A stretch of DNA of 64,000 nt from Candidatus Krumholzibacteriota bacterium (GTDB lineage Bacteria; Krumholzibacteriota; Krumholzibacteriia; Krumholzibacteriales; WJIX01), in NCBI GenBank assembly GCA_034520215.1, contig JAXHNR010000001.1, positions 558,001 to 622,000 of the forward strand, written 5' to 3'. This document shows positions 42,374 through 51,563 of the stretch, in pieces; position 1 is the first letter of the stretch; each line of letters opens with the position of its first letter. The translations under genes and the position numbers were made by a program. The notes under the pieces are model-generated. The model did no database searches and was not told the origin of the DNA. It saw nothing but the letters and a program-made list of their open reading frames with translations.

Positions 42374-43614
42374 TGATGAACAGGACTTTGGCTTTATTAT
42401 TTTTATCAGTTTTATTTTCCGCGCACGCTTATTCTCAGACTGATGTTCACCTTCAGGTTGACAGGGAGAGAGGGGGAAGGATTCCTATTGTTTTAAATAG
42501 AATAGAGTATGAATTGCCTGAATCTGAAACCTCCGCTGAATGTATTTCCGAGGTTCTGGAAAACGATTTGAAGCTCACGGGTATATTTAAACCGGTACAT
42601 TTTATAGAAGGAACCGACACACTGAAGGCCGGGCTGACCGCGGTAGCGATATTTGAAGGTAAATTGACGAGCAGCAGCGAAGGATATCTGCTGGACGTGA
42701 AGTTGTTAGATTACTCAAGCCGGGGAGTCATCTTCAGAAAGAATTATAGATTTCAGGCCGGCGGATGCAGAGGAGTGAGCCATAATTTAAGTGATGAGAT
42801 TACCTACTTTCTTGTCGGTGAAACCGGAATAGCCACAACAAGTATTCTTTTTGTCAGGGAGAGGCAGGGCAGTAAGTCTGTCTACATTGTCGATTATGAC
42901 GGACATGGATTAAGGAAACTGACCGACGACAAGCTTGCGGTATCTCCGGTTTGGTTGGATAAGAATAGATTCTGTTACACTTCATATAAAAGGGATAATC
43001 CCGATTGTTATATAGTAGATTTAAAGAAAGGACTAAAACGGCTTCTTTCTTATCGGAAGGGATTGAATATTCCCGGAGGGTATTATAGCGGCAAAGATGA
43101 GATCCTTATGACGATCAGTGTAATGGGCAACAGCGAGTTATTTATTCTTGATTCATCGGGGAAGATGAAGAGGAGGTTAACCAGGAACAGAGCTATAGAT
43201 TGTTCGGCTACATGGGCTCCCAATGGGAGAGAAATAGTTTTTGTCTCGGACAGGACGTCGGTTCCGCAAATATACATAATGGACAGGTATGGAGGGAACC
43301 TCAGAAGGCTGACGATGAGCGGGGGGTATAACACTTCACCGGTTTGGTCTCCTCAGGGCGACCTTATCTCGTATGTTTCACGCGAGGATGGGTTATACAG
43401 GCTTAAGCTTGCTTCACCCGACGGGTTATGGGTGGATACAGTTTATAGGGATTATTTAAGCTATGAGGATCCTTCTTGGGCTCCAGACGGAAGCCACCTG
43501 GCAGTGGCGGTAGAATATAGCGGAGAATCCTGGATAGTTGTTGTTAATATAGATTCGGGTTTGAAACGCAGGCTTGTAAGAGGTAAATCACCGGCATGGT
43601 CCCCTGTAAGATAG
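42373..43614 (+). CDS. tolB: TolB, periplasmic beta-propeller
   Basis: A 413-aa exported protein. Signal TLALLFLSVLFSAHAYSQ; an N-terminal alpha/beta domain (ECISEVLENDLKLTGIFKP); then a six-bladed propeller with repeats such as CSATWAPNGREIVFVSDRTSVPQIYIMD and SPVWSPQGDLISYVS. TolB binds Pal and TolA at the peptidoglycan. The start overlaps the tolA stop; of two adjacent ATG codons I take the first. Confidence 0.93.
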   Translation: MMNRTLALLFLSVLFSAHAYSQTDVHLQVDRERGGRIPIVLNRIEYELPESETSAECISEVLENDLKLTGIFKPVHFIEGTDTLKAGLTAVAIFEGKLTSSSEGYLLDVKLLDYSSRGVIFRKNYRFQAGGCRGVSHNLSDEITYFLVGETGIATTSILFVRERQGSKSVYIVDYDGHGLRKLTDDKLAVSPVWLDKNRFCYTSYKRDNPDCYIVDLKKGLKRLLSYRKGLNIPGGYYSGKDEILMTISVMGNSELFILDSSGKMKRRLTRNRAIDCSATWAPNGREIVFVSDRTSVPQIYIMDRYGGNLRRLTMSGGYNTSPVWSPQGDLISYVSREDGLYRLKLASPDGLWVDTVYRDYLSYEDPSWAPDGSHLAVAVEYSGESWIVVVNIDSGLKRRLVRGKSPAWSPVR

Positions 43615-43757
43615 AGAATCAAAATTGTAAAAAGTAGATAAAAATAAAAAAATAAGTCTTTGCAAAAATCAACATTGAAGTTATAGTTTATTTGATTTGG
43701 CAATATTAAATGTGAGTAAAGGCCATAAAATAAGTTTTTTAAACTGGAGGTGATCGG

Positions 43758-44276
43758 ATGGCTCGCATCAGTTATACGGGATTAATTGTTATCCTGGTTT
43801 TTGCATTGGTTCTTCCTGCGTGTTCTAAAAAAGAGGCTCCGCCTATAGAAGAGGTGAAACCGGCTGAAGAGGAAATTGTTCCGCCGCCGCCTCCTCTTGA
43901 AGAAGAAAAGGAAGAACCTGAAATTAAGGAAGTTAAAGTGGAACCTGTAGTACTCGTTGACGTGTTCTTCGATTTTGACAGTTTCGAGATCAAAGACAAT
44001 TACAGGAGTATACTAACCGGTAACGCTGAACAGATTCTGGACAAAGAAGATATCAAGGTCGTAATTGAGGGGCATTGTGATGAACGGGGAACGGCTGAAT
44101 ATAATCTTTCTCTTGGTGAAAAAAGAGCGAAAGCGGTCAAGGATTTTTACACGGCGTACGGTGTTGCCGCTGACAAGATATCTATAATCAGTTATGGTGA
44201 AGAAAAACCGTTTGCCAAGGGGCATAATGAAAAGGCCTGGGCCAAAAACCGCCGCGCCCATATGGTAGTTAAATAA
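43758..44276 (+). CDS. pal: Pal, peptidoglycan-associated lipoprotein
   Basis: A 172-aa outer-membrane lipoprotein. Lipobox LPAC at the end of the signal; a Pro/Glu-rich linker (PPIEEVKPAEEEIVPPPPPL); then the OmpA-like domain: FFDFDSFEI, IEGHCDERGTAEYNLSLGEKRA with the diaminopimelate-binding Asp and Arg, and ISYGEEKPF. GGAGGT precedes the ATG. It tethers the outer membrane to the cell wall. Confidence 0.97.
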   Translation: MARISYTGLIVILVFALVLPACSKKEAPPIEEVKPAEEEIVPPPPPLEEEKEEPEIKEVKVEPVVLVDVFFDFDSFEIKDNYRSILTGNAEQILDKEDIKVVIEGHCDERGTAEYNLSLGEKRAKAVKDFYTAYGVAADKISIISYGEEKPFAKGHNEKAWAKNRRAHMVVK

Positions 44277-44278
44277 TA

Positions 44279-45154
44279 ATGTTCAGGATTGGGTATAAAA
44301 AGAATCTTGCTTTAGGATTTATTTTACTCTTTACGGCGGTAAATGCCGGGTGTTGGGGAGCGAAGTTCATCGAGATGCCGCAGAGGGCAATTAATACATC
44401 GGTGGCTGTTGATACTCTTCTTGCGAGAGAGAAAAATCTGGAAGAACGGCTGGATAAAATGCAGAAAGAGCTGAAAAACCAGCAGAAATATTCCAGAAGA
44501 GAGGCAGCAAGAAGCAAGATGGATATGGAGGGATTAAAGGATCAGTTAAACGCCATGCGGCAGGCGCTGCTGGAATCTTCAAGGCTTGATTCCTTTAAAA
44601 AAGAGGCAACTGTTTCTTCAGGCCGGAGAGGTCCTTTGCCCCGGGCTGCAAATAGAAATAAAGAAGAAGCAGAAGATACTTTAGGGGCAGCCGCAGAATA
44701 TGATTCTCTTTCATCGGATTCTGAGACCGGAGCTGCTCCGGATTCAGGGGTAGTATCCGGGCCGGACGATACTCCCTCCGCGGGAGTGATGTACAGGCAG
44801 ATATACCTCGATTTCAGCAGAATGGAATATCAAATCGCTCTTGAGGATTCTAAACTCTTTCTTGATGAATATCCTGATAATCCGTTAGCCGAAGAGGTTA
44901 TCTTTATAAGGGGAGAGTGTTTTATTGAGCAGGAAAAATACTTTGACGCTCTGAAGGAATTTTCAAGAATACTTAAGAAATATCCGGAAGGAAAGAAAGT
45001 GCCGGCTTCTCTTTTAAGAATGGCAGTCGCGTATGAGGAAATTGGAGACAGTGATCTGGCCGCCGGTATAGTAAGGAGGCTTTTAAGAGATTACCCCAAC
45101 AGTGAAGAAGCCGCGGCGGCTGAAGAAGAGTTTGGCTCGATTCTAGAGGATTAA
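44279..45154 (+). CDS. cpoB: CpoB/YbgF-like Tol-Pal coordinator with TPR repeats
   Basis: A 291-aa exported protein starting two bases after pal. The signal ends in a lipobox-like NAGC. Residues 35-105 form a coiled coil (EKNLEERLDKMQKELKNQ), a disordered middle follows, and the C-terminal 130 residues are TPR units (MYRQIYLDFSRMEYQIALEDSKLFLDEYP, KYFDALKEFSRILKKYPEGKKV, LAAGIVRRLLRDYPNSEEA). This is the usual last gene of tol-pal loci; CpoB links Tol action to cell-wall synthesis in E. coli. Here it looks like a lipoprotein. Confidence 0.88.
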   Translation: MFRIGYKKNLALGFILLFTAVNAGCWGAKFIEMPQRAINTSVAVDTLLAREKNLEERLDKMQKELKNQQKYSRREAARSKMDMEGLKDQLNAMRQALLESSRLDSFKKEATVSSGRRGPLPRAANRNKEEAEDTLGAAAEYDSLSSDSETGAAPDSGVVSGPDDTPSAGVMYRQIYLDFSRMEYQIALEDSKLFLDEYPDNPLAEEVIFIRGECFIEQEKYFDALKEFSRILKKYPEGKKVPASLLRMAVAYEEIGDSDLAAGIVRRLLRDYPNSEEAAAAEEEFGSILED

Positions 45155-45290
45155 CATTTAACTAAACGTCGTTTTTTAAAACACTTTTCTCTTTATTATC
45201 CAATTGTTTGTTACGTCCGCGTCGGGACATTAAGGTTGGCGGCGGTTTTCTGATTACTGTCTTGGAATTAAATTCCGGTAAAGAGAATTT

Positions 45291-46592
45291 ATGCCGGTGT
45301 TGTTTGAAAGGTGTATTCAAAAGACTTTGGAAATCTTCAGCAATATTTCATTAATCATATCAGTAATTGTGCTATTGGGTTTTTCAGCTTTCTTTTCGGG
45401 GTCGGAGACCGCGTATTTTTCCATTCAGCATTCTGTTCTTGAGAAGATGAAGCTTGGAAACAGACGAAAGAGAATGGTGTTTTCTCTTTTGTCAAAACCC
45501 AGAAAACTTCTCGTAACTATACTTTTCGCTAATTTACTTGTTAATATTACCGCTACAAGTTTGGTTACCGCATTTGCGATAGAATCTTTCGGGAAAACCG
45601 GGGTGGGTATTACAACAGTCGTCATGACCGCCCTCATACTTGTTTTTGGCGAAATAACTCCGAAGGAATTTGCTTTTCATCATTCAACCTCTTTTGCGGC
45701 AATTTCAGCTCCGGTATACAGGACTTTAATATTTATTCTGTCTCCGGCCGTGTGGCTGTTGGGACGAATAGCCGATTTAGCGGTAAGGGGGAGCCGCGGT
45801 TTGCTGGGAGAACCCCACAGGGGGTATGTTACAAGAGAACTTGTCACGGCGGTTGAAATTGGATACAGAAACGGTCTTTTTAAAGATTTTGAGAGGGAGA
45901 TTCTCGGCAATTTTTTCCTCTTTGCGGAGACCACAGTGGGAGAAGTTTTTACACCCCGAGGCGAGGTCTTTGCTTTAGAGGCAGATATGAATCTTAATGA
46001 GGCCGTTCCTCTTGTAAAAGAATACGGCTTCAGCCGTATTCCTCTCTACGCGGAAACAAGTGACAATATTGTTGGAGTTCTCCTGGCCAAGGAACTGCTT
46101 AAGTATTCGAGTAAGAAGAAGATGAAACTGAGAAAAATAATGCAGCCCGTCTGGTTTGTTCCCGAAAGTAAGAGAGTCCGCTATTTACTGAATGAATTTC
46201 TAAACGCCCACCAGCATGTTGCGGTAATAGTAGATGAACACGGAGCGTATCTGGGGATTATAACTCTGGAGGATATTCTCGAAGAAATATTCGGCGAAAT
46301 CCGTGACAGGAGAGAGCCGAGAGTAAAAGAGTATCAAGTTACAGAGGGCGGCGAAATTGTTGTCGACGGCACATTCAGACTGGAAGCGTTGAATAAGATT
46401 CTGGGGACTGAAATTTTCTCTAAAGAAGTGGAAACAACCGCGGGCTATCTGATAGAAAAGACGGGCAAAATTCCCCGGGAGGGAGAAACATTTAACATCA
46501 ACAATGTGCGTTTTCTTGTTATATCAGCCGGAAAAACAAGGGTTAACAAGATCAAAGTCGGTAAATCCGACGAGGGAAAGGATAAGGACTGA
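45291..46592 (+). CDS. CNNM/CorC-type membrane protein with CBS pair (first of two)
   Basis: A 433-aa protein of the HlyC/CorC (UPF0053, CNNM) family. The DUF21 membrane domain (about 18-195) has GFSAFFSGSETAYFSIQHS and ALILVFGEITPKEFAFHH. Two CBS motifs follow (VFTPRGEVFALEADMNLNEAVPLVKEYGFSRIPLY and VPESKRVRYLLNEFL...GIITLEDILEEIFGEI), then a CorC-HlyC domain (EGGEIVVDGTFRLEALNKILG). Such proteins are linked to Mg2+/Co2+ export. A related shorter gene follows two bases later, so the two probably act together. Confidence 0.92.
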   Translation: MPVLFERCIQKTLEIFSNISLIISVIVLLGFSAFFSGSETAYFSIQHSVLEKMKLGNRRKRMVFSLLSKPRKLLVTILFANLLVNITATSLVTAFAIESFGKTGVGITTVVMTALILVFGEITPKEFAFHHSTSFAAISAPVYRTLIFILSPAVWLLGRIADLAVRGSRGLLGEPHRGYVTRELVTAVEIGYRNGLFKDFEREILGNFFLFAETTVGEVFTPRGEVFALEADMNLNEAVPLVKEYGFSRIPLYAETSDNIVGVLLAKELLKYSSKKKMKLRKIMQPVWFVPESKRVRYLLNEFLNAHQHVAVIVDEHGAYLGIITLEDILEEIFGEIRDRREPRVKEYQVTEGGEIVVDGTFRLEALNKILGTEIFSKEVETTAGYLIEKTGKIPREGETFNINNVRFLVISAGKTRVNKIKVGKSDEGKDKD

Positions 46593-46594
46593 AG

Positions 46595-47587
46595 GTGCTT
46601 TTGTCTGTATCAATTATAGTTGTAACTATTTTTATGTCAGCTTTTTTTTCCGGTTCTGAGACAGCTGTCGTTTCCTGCAACAGACTTAAAGTACGAAACA
46701 AAGTGAGAGAAGGATCATTCAGGGCCCGTATCCTGGAAGATCTTATCGCTTCTCCGCACTTTCTCCTGTCTATTGTTCTTGTGGGTAATAATTTGGCTAT
46801 TATTGCCTGTACGGCTGAAGCAACAGCTTTGGCAATAAGACTCTTCGGGAATAAGGGGCCCTTAGTTTCAACTATTGTGATTACACCTGTCTTACTGATC
46901 ATGGGAGAAGTTGTTCCCAAGGCATCTTTTTTATACCATTCGGATAGAATTTCTATTTTCGTTGCCCCGATTCTCAAAGGCTTTTCATATATTCTCTGGC
47001 CTTTTGTTAAATCTGCCGCTTTGCTGACAGCAATCCCCTCGAAGATAACCCGCAAAAGCGGAAAGAAAGAGAATTTCATGTCTACACGTGAAGAGCTGAT
47101 ATATTTATACAGCGGAATTAAAGATAAAGGTGTTATCAAGGAAAGGGAAAAGAAGATTATTGACAGCGTTTTTCATTTCGGCGTTGTAAAGGCTGCTGAT
47201 TTGATGCTGCCTGTAAGTGAAGTTATATCGTTTCCATATACAAGTTCGATATCGGAGGTTATAGAAACCGCCAATAAATATCCATATTCCCGTTATCCTC
47301 TTGTTTCTCCGAAGTCGGGGAATGTTGTAGGTGTTATCTCTCTATTTGATTTACTTGGAATAGAGAGCGGGGAGAAGCTTACTTCCCTTATGCATAAACC
47401 ATTTTTTGCCGCCGAGGATGAACTAGCCGAGGATCTCCTTGTAAGGATGAAGAGTGAACCGCTTCATTTCGCTATCGTCATAAACAATAGGGGCCGATTT
47501 AAGGGGATATTGACATTAGAGAATATAATTGAGAGTATCGTTGGAGATATAGCCAGTGAACATGAATTATTGGGAATCCAAGGATAA
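46595..47587 (+). CDS. CNNM/CorC-type membrane protein with CBS pair (second of two)
   Basis: A 330-aa paralogue of the previous protein, GTG start two bases after its stop. DUF21 domain with MSAFFSGSETAVVSCNRLKV and VLLIMGEVVPKASFLYH; CBS pair with VSEVISFPYTSSISEVIETANKYPYSRYPLV and GRFKGILTLENIIESIVGDI. It lacks the C-terminal CorC-HlyC domain and ends shortly after the second CBS motif. A complex of the two paralogues is likely but not proven. Confidence 0.9.
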   Translation: MLLSVSIIVVTIFMSAFFSGSETAVVSCNRLKVRNKVREGSFRARILEDLIASPHFLLSIVLVGNNLAIIACTAEATALAIRLFGNKGPLVSTIVITPVLLIMGEVVPKASFLYHSDRISIFVAPILKGFSYILWPFVKSAALLTAIPSKITRKSGKKENFMSTREELIYLYSGIKDKGVIKEREKKIIDSVFHFGVVKAADLMLPVSEVISFPYTSSISEVIETANKYPYSRYPLVSPKSGNVVGVISLFDLLGIESGEKLTSLMHKPFFAAEDELAEDLLVRMKSEPLHFAIVINNRGRFKGILTLENIIESIVGDIASEHELLGIQG

Positions 47588-47605
47588 GCAGGTAGTCATA
47601 AAAGG

Positions 47606-48583
47606 TTATTTATCACATATTCTAAGGAAATTACAGCGTGCGCATTTATTGCTTCTGTTCGAAGGAAAGTATCGATATTCGATAGGAATATTTTCTTCAA
47701 TATCGCTATCTTTAAGTACGGAGGATAATTTTCTTATCCCTTTTTTAAGGCGCCCGCGCGCGGCGGCAATACTTTCGTTACTTATTGTGTAGGTTTGCTC
47801 TGCTGCTTCATCAAGTAGATTTACCTCATGCATACTTATATTTTCGGCCGGCTCACCTAGTATAGCGGCGGCGTAATATCCGTATATATTCAGCTGATCA
47901 CGGGCTTTACCTGTTTTTATATTAACGGAAGATGATTTACCGCTGTATGTTTTCCAGTCGACGATGTTGAATCTGTTGTCACAACCCCGAAAGATAAAAT
48001 CGGTTTTCAGAAATATTTTAGCTTTTTCGAATTGGAAAGACTGGGCGAACTCGGAAAAGTCGATATCCTCGATTACCCATTCGGACGGGTCGGTTCTTGA
48101 AATTCTCTCAAGAATGGAGCTTGAAAGGAGCGCTCTTACGGCTTCAATACATTCATCGTGAGTTTTTTTCAGCTTCTCAGCCGGTATGTCAATTCCGTAC
48201 TCATGGTCGCGGAGTGCCAACCAGTTAGTATTTAATTTACCCCGCTTTTTTTTAGGTTCACGCAGGTATTTTTTATCTTTAGAAAAGTTGAACTGTTTTT
48301 CAAAGGATTCAACAGTATAATTAATAACGTCATCTTCAGCCGGGATCCTCTTTTTAGCCCGTGTGGACTGAAGGATTTTTGAAGCTATATAGTGAATCAG
48401 CTGACCGCGCCAGAGGGGGAGAGATACGAGACGTTTTAGTTTGTACGCTTCGCGGGAAATTACAGGCGCGTCCGGGTTCCATCCGCCCCAGCTTAGATAG
48501 TAATGAAAATAATAAGCTCTTCTGCATGAATCGAAAAGGGCTTCACGCGAAATCGACCACCCGAAATTATTCTTAAATACCAT
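47606..48583 (-). CDS. PD-(D/E)XK nuclease-like protein with C-terminal cysteine cluster (RecB/Cas4-like)
   Basis: A 325-aa protein. I take ATG 48583, two bases beyond the upstream stop; an in-frame ATG at 48652 lies inside that gene. The N-terminal SREALFDSCRRAYYFHY box, the core KTDFIFRGCDNRFNIVDWKTY (Asp and DWK of PD-(D/E)XK), QLNIYGYYAA (motif IV) and the end CARCNFLRIC give one plus three cysteines, as in the 4Fe-4S exonucleases of the RecB/Cas4/AddB group. No CRISPR array is in the window, so Cas4 is unlikely. It probably processes DNA ends, perhaps with the small protein upstream. Confidence 0.82.
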   Translation of the reverse strand: MVFKNNFGWSISREALFDSCRRAYYFHYYLSWGGWNPDAPVISREAYKLKRLVSLPLWRGQLIHYIASKILQSTRAKKRIPAEDDVINYTVESFEKQFNFSKDKKYLREPKKKRGKLNTNWLALRDHEYGIDIPAEKLKKTHDECIEAVRALLSSSILERISRTDPSEWVIEDIDFSEFAQSFQFEKAKIFLKTDFIFRGCDNRFNIVDWKTYSGKSSSVNIKTGKARDQLNIYGYYAAAILGEPAENISMHEVNLLDEAAEQTYTISNESIAAARGRLKKGIRKLSSVLKDSDIEENIPIEYRYFPSNRSNKCARCNFLRICDK

Positions 48584-48584
48584 T

Positions 48585-49046
48585 CTATTTCTTAGCGAAC
48601 ACTCTTCTGTGAATTCTGTTCTGTAGTCTGTAACTTCCAAATTCGTAGTCAAATTTCATTTCCTGTTTTCCTCTCAGAGCAACTTTTCTTGAAGTGTACA
48701 TGTAGAGATGATACTTATTTGAGGTTCGCTGCTGGGCCAGCCCGGGAATCTCATAGATCTTGAAAAGCCAGGCTCTGAGGGTGCTCAAATCAGCACAGGC
48801 GACAAAATCCGCTTTACATTCTGTCGAAATCCACCAGTCGAGGGCGTATTTGCCCTTGCCGCCGGCTTTCTTCGGTTTCAAATTTGTCGTGGTTGAAATA
48901 AGATATTCCCGTTTTGGTCTTGAAAAGTTTATAACAAGATCGGTTGCTTCATCGCCCTCTCGGCAATTCAGACCTTCACGGAGAAGAATCGATTCTATGA
49001 GAAGTTTGCCGCTTTTTCCAATAGTGTATTTTGAAATCTTTTTCAA
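48585..49046 (-). CDS. Hjc/restriction-nuclease-like protein of unknown function
   Basis: A 153-aa protein translated in an operon between acpS (4-base overlap) and the RecB-like nuclease (2-base gap). The N-terminal half resembles Holliday-junction-resolvase/Mrr-type folds: GKSGKLLIESILLREGLNC, ATDLVINF, EYLISTTTN. The Glu and Asp of the nuclease core are present, but the Glu-x-Lys is replaced by Ser-x-Thr, so catalysis is doubtful. The C-terminal half has a WLFKIYEI helix and a basic tail. It could be a DNA-binding partner of the neighbouring nuclease. Confidence 0.65.
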   Translation of the reverse strand: MKKISKYTIGKSGKLLIESILLREGLNCREGDEATDLVINFSRPKREYLISTTTNLKPKKAGGKGKYALDWWISTECKADFVACADLSTLRAWLFKIYEIPGLAQQRTSNKYHLYMYTSRKVALRGKQEMKFDYEFGSYRLQNRIHRRVFAKK

Positions 49047-49429
49047 TATTGACCCCCTTCCATTACTACTACTGCCTGGGCAATGTCAGCGTCGTGAGAG
49101 ATACTAAGGTGTATAGTGGAAATATTTTTTTTCTTTAGAATCATTTCAATCTCCGGCGATAGATCAAAGTACGGTTTTCCATTCTCGTTGTTAGAAATTG
49201 AGATTCCCTTTATTGTAATTCCCCGCATAAGCCCTGAACCCATGGCTTTGAGAAAGGCTTCACGCGCCGCGAACCTGCCGGCAAAGAATGACGAGTTATC
49301 TTTGCGCTTCATCCCTTTTTCAATTTCTCCCTCAGTGTATATTCTTGTAAGAAAACGTCTGCCGTACCTTCTGATTATTCTCTTAATTCTTGAAATAGAT
49401 GTAATGTCAGTGCCTATTCCGTAAATCAT
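49043..49429 (-). CDS. acpS: Holo-[acyl-carrier-protein] synthase
   Basis: A 128-aa phosphopantetheinyl transferase that loads 4'-phosphopantetheine onto acyl carrier protein. GIGTDITSISRI near the start holds the metal-binding Asp, and FFAGRFAAREAFLKAMG the Glu and Lys of the active site; HLSISHDADIAQAVVV is the closing block. First gene of a minus-strand operon with two nuclease-like genes. Confidence 0.95.
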   Translation of the reverse strand: MIYGIGTDITSISRIKRIIRRYGRRFLTRIYTEGEIEKGMKRKDNSSFFAGRFAAREAFLKAMGSGLMRGITIKGISISNNENGKPYFDLSPEIEMILKKKNISTIHLSISHDADIAQAVVVMEGGQY

Positions 49430-49608
49430 TAAATCTCCGTTGGCTAAACCCCTTAAGCCGGTAATATGGCATTATTCCCCGTTTTTAAGGGAAAAAACTT
49501 TTATTCAATATTGTAGTGGACTATCATCACGAGTATCCTTGAGTTTAGCAGATTTTATAATATTATTAAACAATTAACTGTCAATTGATTAACATTTTAA
49601 CAGAAAGA

Positions 49609-49623
49609 GTCGGGCCGCCCGAC
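49609..49623. promoter_or_regulatory. 15-bp GC-rich palindrome before the radical SAM gene
   Basis: GTCGGGC-C-GCCCGAC, a perfect palindrome in an AT-rich gap, 26 bases before the ATG. Possible operator or leader hairpin. Confidence 0.4.
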
Positions 49624-49649
49624 GAAAACCTTCAAAAAGGAAAATTTAC

Positions 49650-50525
49650 ATGGTCTTTTATGATAAACCGCTCTGGCGCCCTCCGAGCGAAGCAAATTCT
49701 TTGATACTGCAGGCAACAATTGGATGTTCTCACAACCGGTGCCTTTTTTGCTATATGTACAGAGGTAAGAGATTCAGAGTCAGGAAATGGGAGGATTTAA
49801 AAAGGGATATTGACCAGTCCTCGCGTTTACTACCGGATACGCGAAGGGTTTTCTTAGCCGATGGAGACGCTTTTGTTTTGAGCCGGGAGCGTTTAGAACA
49901 GATATTGGACTATCTGAACGAATCGTTCCCCCGGCTTAACCGTGTCAGCTGCTACGCCAGTCCAGATAATCTCATAAAGAAGTCTGTCAAAGGGATGAAA
50001 AGATTAAGAGATAGAAAACTTACAATAATATATTATGGGATTGAAACTGGAGACGCAGACCTTTTGCGCAAGATAGACAAGGGAGCCGGTCCGGAAGAGA
50101 TCGAGGAGGGCTGCGGAAAAGCCGCTTCAGCGGGGATAAAACTTTCTGCTACAGTTATCCTCGGTCTCGCGGGGAAGAAAGGAAGCCTAAGGCACGCGGA
50201 AGAAACATCAACCCTCGTCTCAAGGATAAACCCCCGTTATTTATCGGTTCTTACTTTGATGCTCGGACAACACAGCAGTCAGTACGAAAGACAGATGGGA
50301 GACGGCTTTGAATTTAATTCTCCCGTGGATGATATTCGAGAACTCAGAACTTTGATAGGCGGGCTGGATGTTGACAGGTGTATATTCAGGAGCAATCACG
50401 TTTCAAACTATCTTTCTCTTAAAGGTGTTCTAAAGAAAAACAAGAAAGAATTGATAGAGACCATTGATTGCGCACTGGAAAACCCTCAGATCTATTTAAG
50501 AAATGAACCGATGAGGGGTTTATAG
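49650..50525 (+). CDS. Radical SAM protein
   Basis: A 291-aa radical S-adenosylmethionine enzyme. The cluster motif reads TIGCSHNRCLFCYMYRG, a CX4CX2C form instead of CX3CX2C, known from a set of uncharacterised Elp3/HemN-like proteins. Later blocks: FLADGDAFVLS, IYYGIETGDADLLRKIDKG, SATVILGLAGK. Reaction and substrate unknown. AAGGAAA precedes the ATG. It stands alone between the acpS operon and a convergent FemAB-like gene. Confidence 0.9.
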   Translation: MVFYDKPLWRPPSEANSLILQATIGCSHNRCLFCYMYRGKRFRVRKWEDLKRDIDQSSRLLPDTRRVFLADGDAFVLSRERLEQILDYLNESFPRLNRVSCYASPDNLIKKSVKGMKRLRDRKLTIIYYGIETGDADLLRKIDKGAGPEEIEEGCGKAASAGIKLSATVILGLAGKKGSLRHAEETSTLVSRINPRYLSVLTLMLGQHSSQYERQMGDGFEFNSPVDDIRELRTLIGGLDVDRCIFRSNHVSNYLSLKGVLKKNKKELIETIDCALENPQIYLRNEPMRGL

Positions 50526-50603
50526 AATGTCTGTTACATGTCAAATTGATAATAGTTGTTTAGTTTAGCGAACGTATTGTCAGTGAAAATCGCTGCTGGC
50601 GTG

Positions 50604-51563
50604 TTATCCTCTGAATAATTTTCTGATCCATGAATCCGAGACGTAGATGTCGTAGTTTACTCGAATCCCCCCCCAGCGTTCCTTGTAGTCGATTAGACTG
50701 TGCGCGTATGCTGGAGAGGCGCCGAGATTAATCTTACTGATCCCCTTGTTTATCGCGAGATTAATTGCGCTGGTCAGCAGAACATGGTTTGGTTTTAAAT
50801 GCCTTTTGGAATAATCGGATACGGTTTGCCAGTTGAAAAGGGTGTCATTATGAATAAAGTTTACGCACGATCCAATCATCGTATGGTTTTGTGTAAGAGC
50901 GTTCCAGTAAATCATGTCCGATTCATCCAGAACGTCAAGAATGGCTCGAAAGAACCGTTTGCTGTAAAGGGGCTTTCTCTGTTCATGCCGTTTTCCCGTC
51001 ATAAGATAAAGTTTGTAGAAGTCATCAAGATGCCCCTTGTGACTTATGGTAATTTCGGTCGTATCGGCTTTAAGTCCCGCTCTAACGTGACCGTTGATTT
51101 TTTTGTCGGGAGGGTTATGTTTTCCGTTTCCGGGTATCTTTATTATATGTGTAAAAACCTGGCGAGAACTCAGGAACGGCTCGCTGATTTTCGCGAGTTT
51201 ACCCTCGAAGTCTGTAATTGCTATCCGTGAAAATCGCTTGTTTTTCAAGTATTCTATAAGATACGCGTTAAATAAATCCCGCTGGGTTTCGTCTGTTCCT
51301 TTCCTTAGAATTACTTCTCCGTACGTGCCGTAGGGCATTGAATAGAATGATTTAAACCCTAACTTTCTTGTAATTACAGCCGGCATTCCTATTATAAATT
51401 TACCATCCTCGATTCCAGTCAGAAAAACAGAGTGAGCTTTTCTTCCCAGGCCAAAAGAACATATGTCGGCCCATTGCCTGGTGTGGAAGAAGCTTCCGTT
51501 TAAGGCAAGTTTGTCCCACATTTTTACGTCAAGAGATTTACGGTCGAATACTTTGAATTCCAT
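50604..51563 (-). CDS. FemAB-like GNAT-fold transferase
   Basis: A 319-aa protein of the FemAB/BioF2-like type: two GNAT folds in tandem. Blocks: FFHTRQWADICSFGLGRK near the start, SFYSMPYGTYGEVIL, DFYKLYLMTGKRHEQRKPLYSKRFFRAIL in the second half, and FNWQTVSDYSKRHLKPNHVLLTSAINLAI ... INLGASPAYAHSLIDYKERWGG at the end, which is common in FemAB-related proteins of polysaccharide-export loci. It may transfer an aminoacyl or acyl group to a cell-surface polymer. No partner gene nearby. Confidence 0.8.
   Translation of the reverse strand: MEFKVFDRKSLDVKMWDKLALNGSFFHTRQWADICSFGLGRKAHSVFLTGIEDGKFIIGMPAVITRKLGFKSFYSMPYGTYGEVILRKGTDETQRDLFNAYLIEYLKNKRFSRIAITDFEGKLAKISEPFLSSRQVFTHIIKIPGNGKHNPPDKKINGHVRAGLKADTTEITISHKGHLDDFYKLYLMTGKRHEQRKPLYSKRFFRAILDVLDESDMIYWNALTQNHTMIGSCVNFIHNDTLFNWQTVSDYSKRHLKPNHVLLTSAINLAINKGISKINLGASPAYAHSLIDYKERWGGIRVNYDIYVSDSWIRKLFRG

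Noticed and set aside
47606..48583. Cas4
   Set aside because: Domain pattern is shared with AddB/RecB-type proteins; no other cas gene or array.
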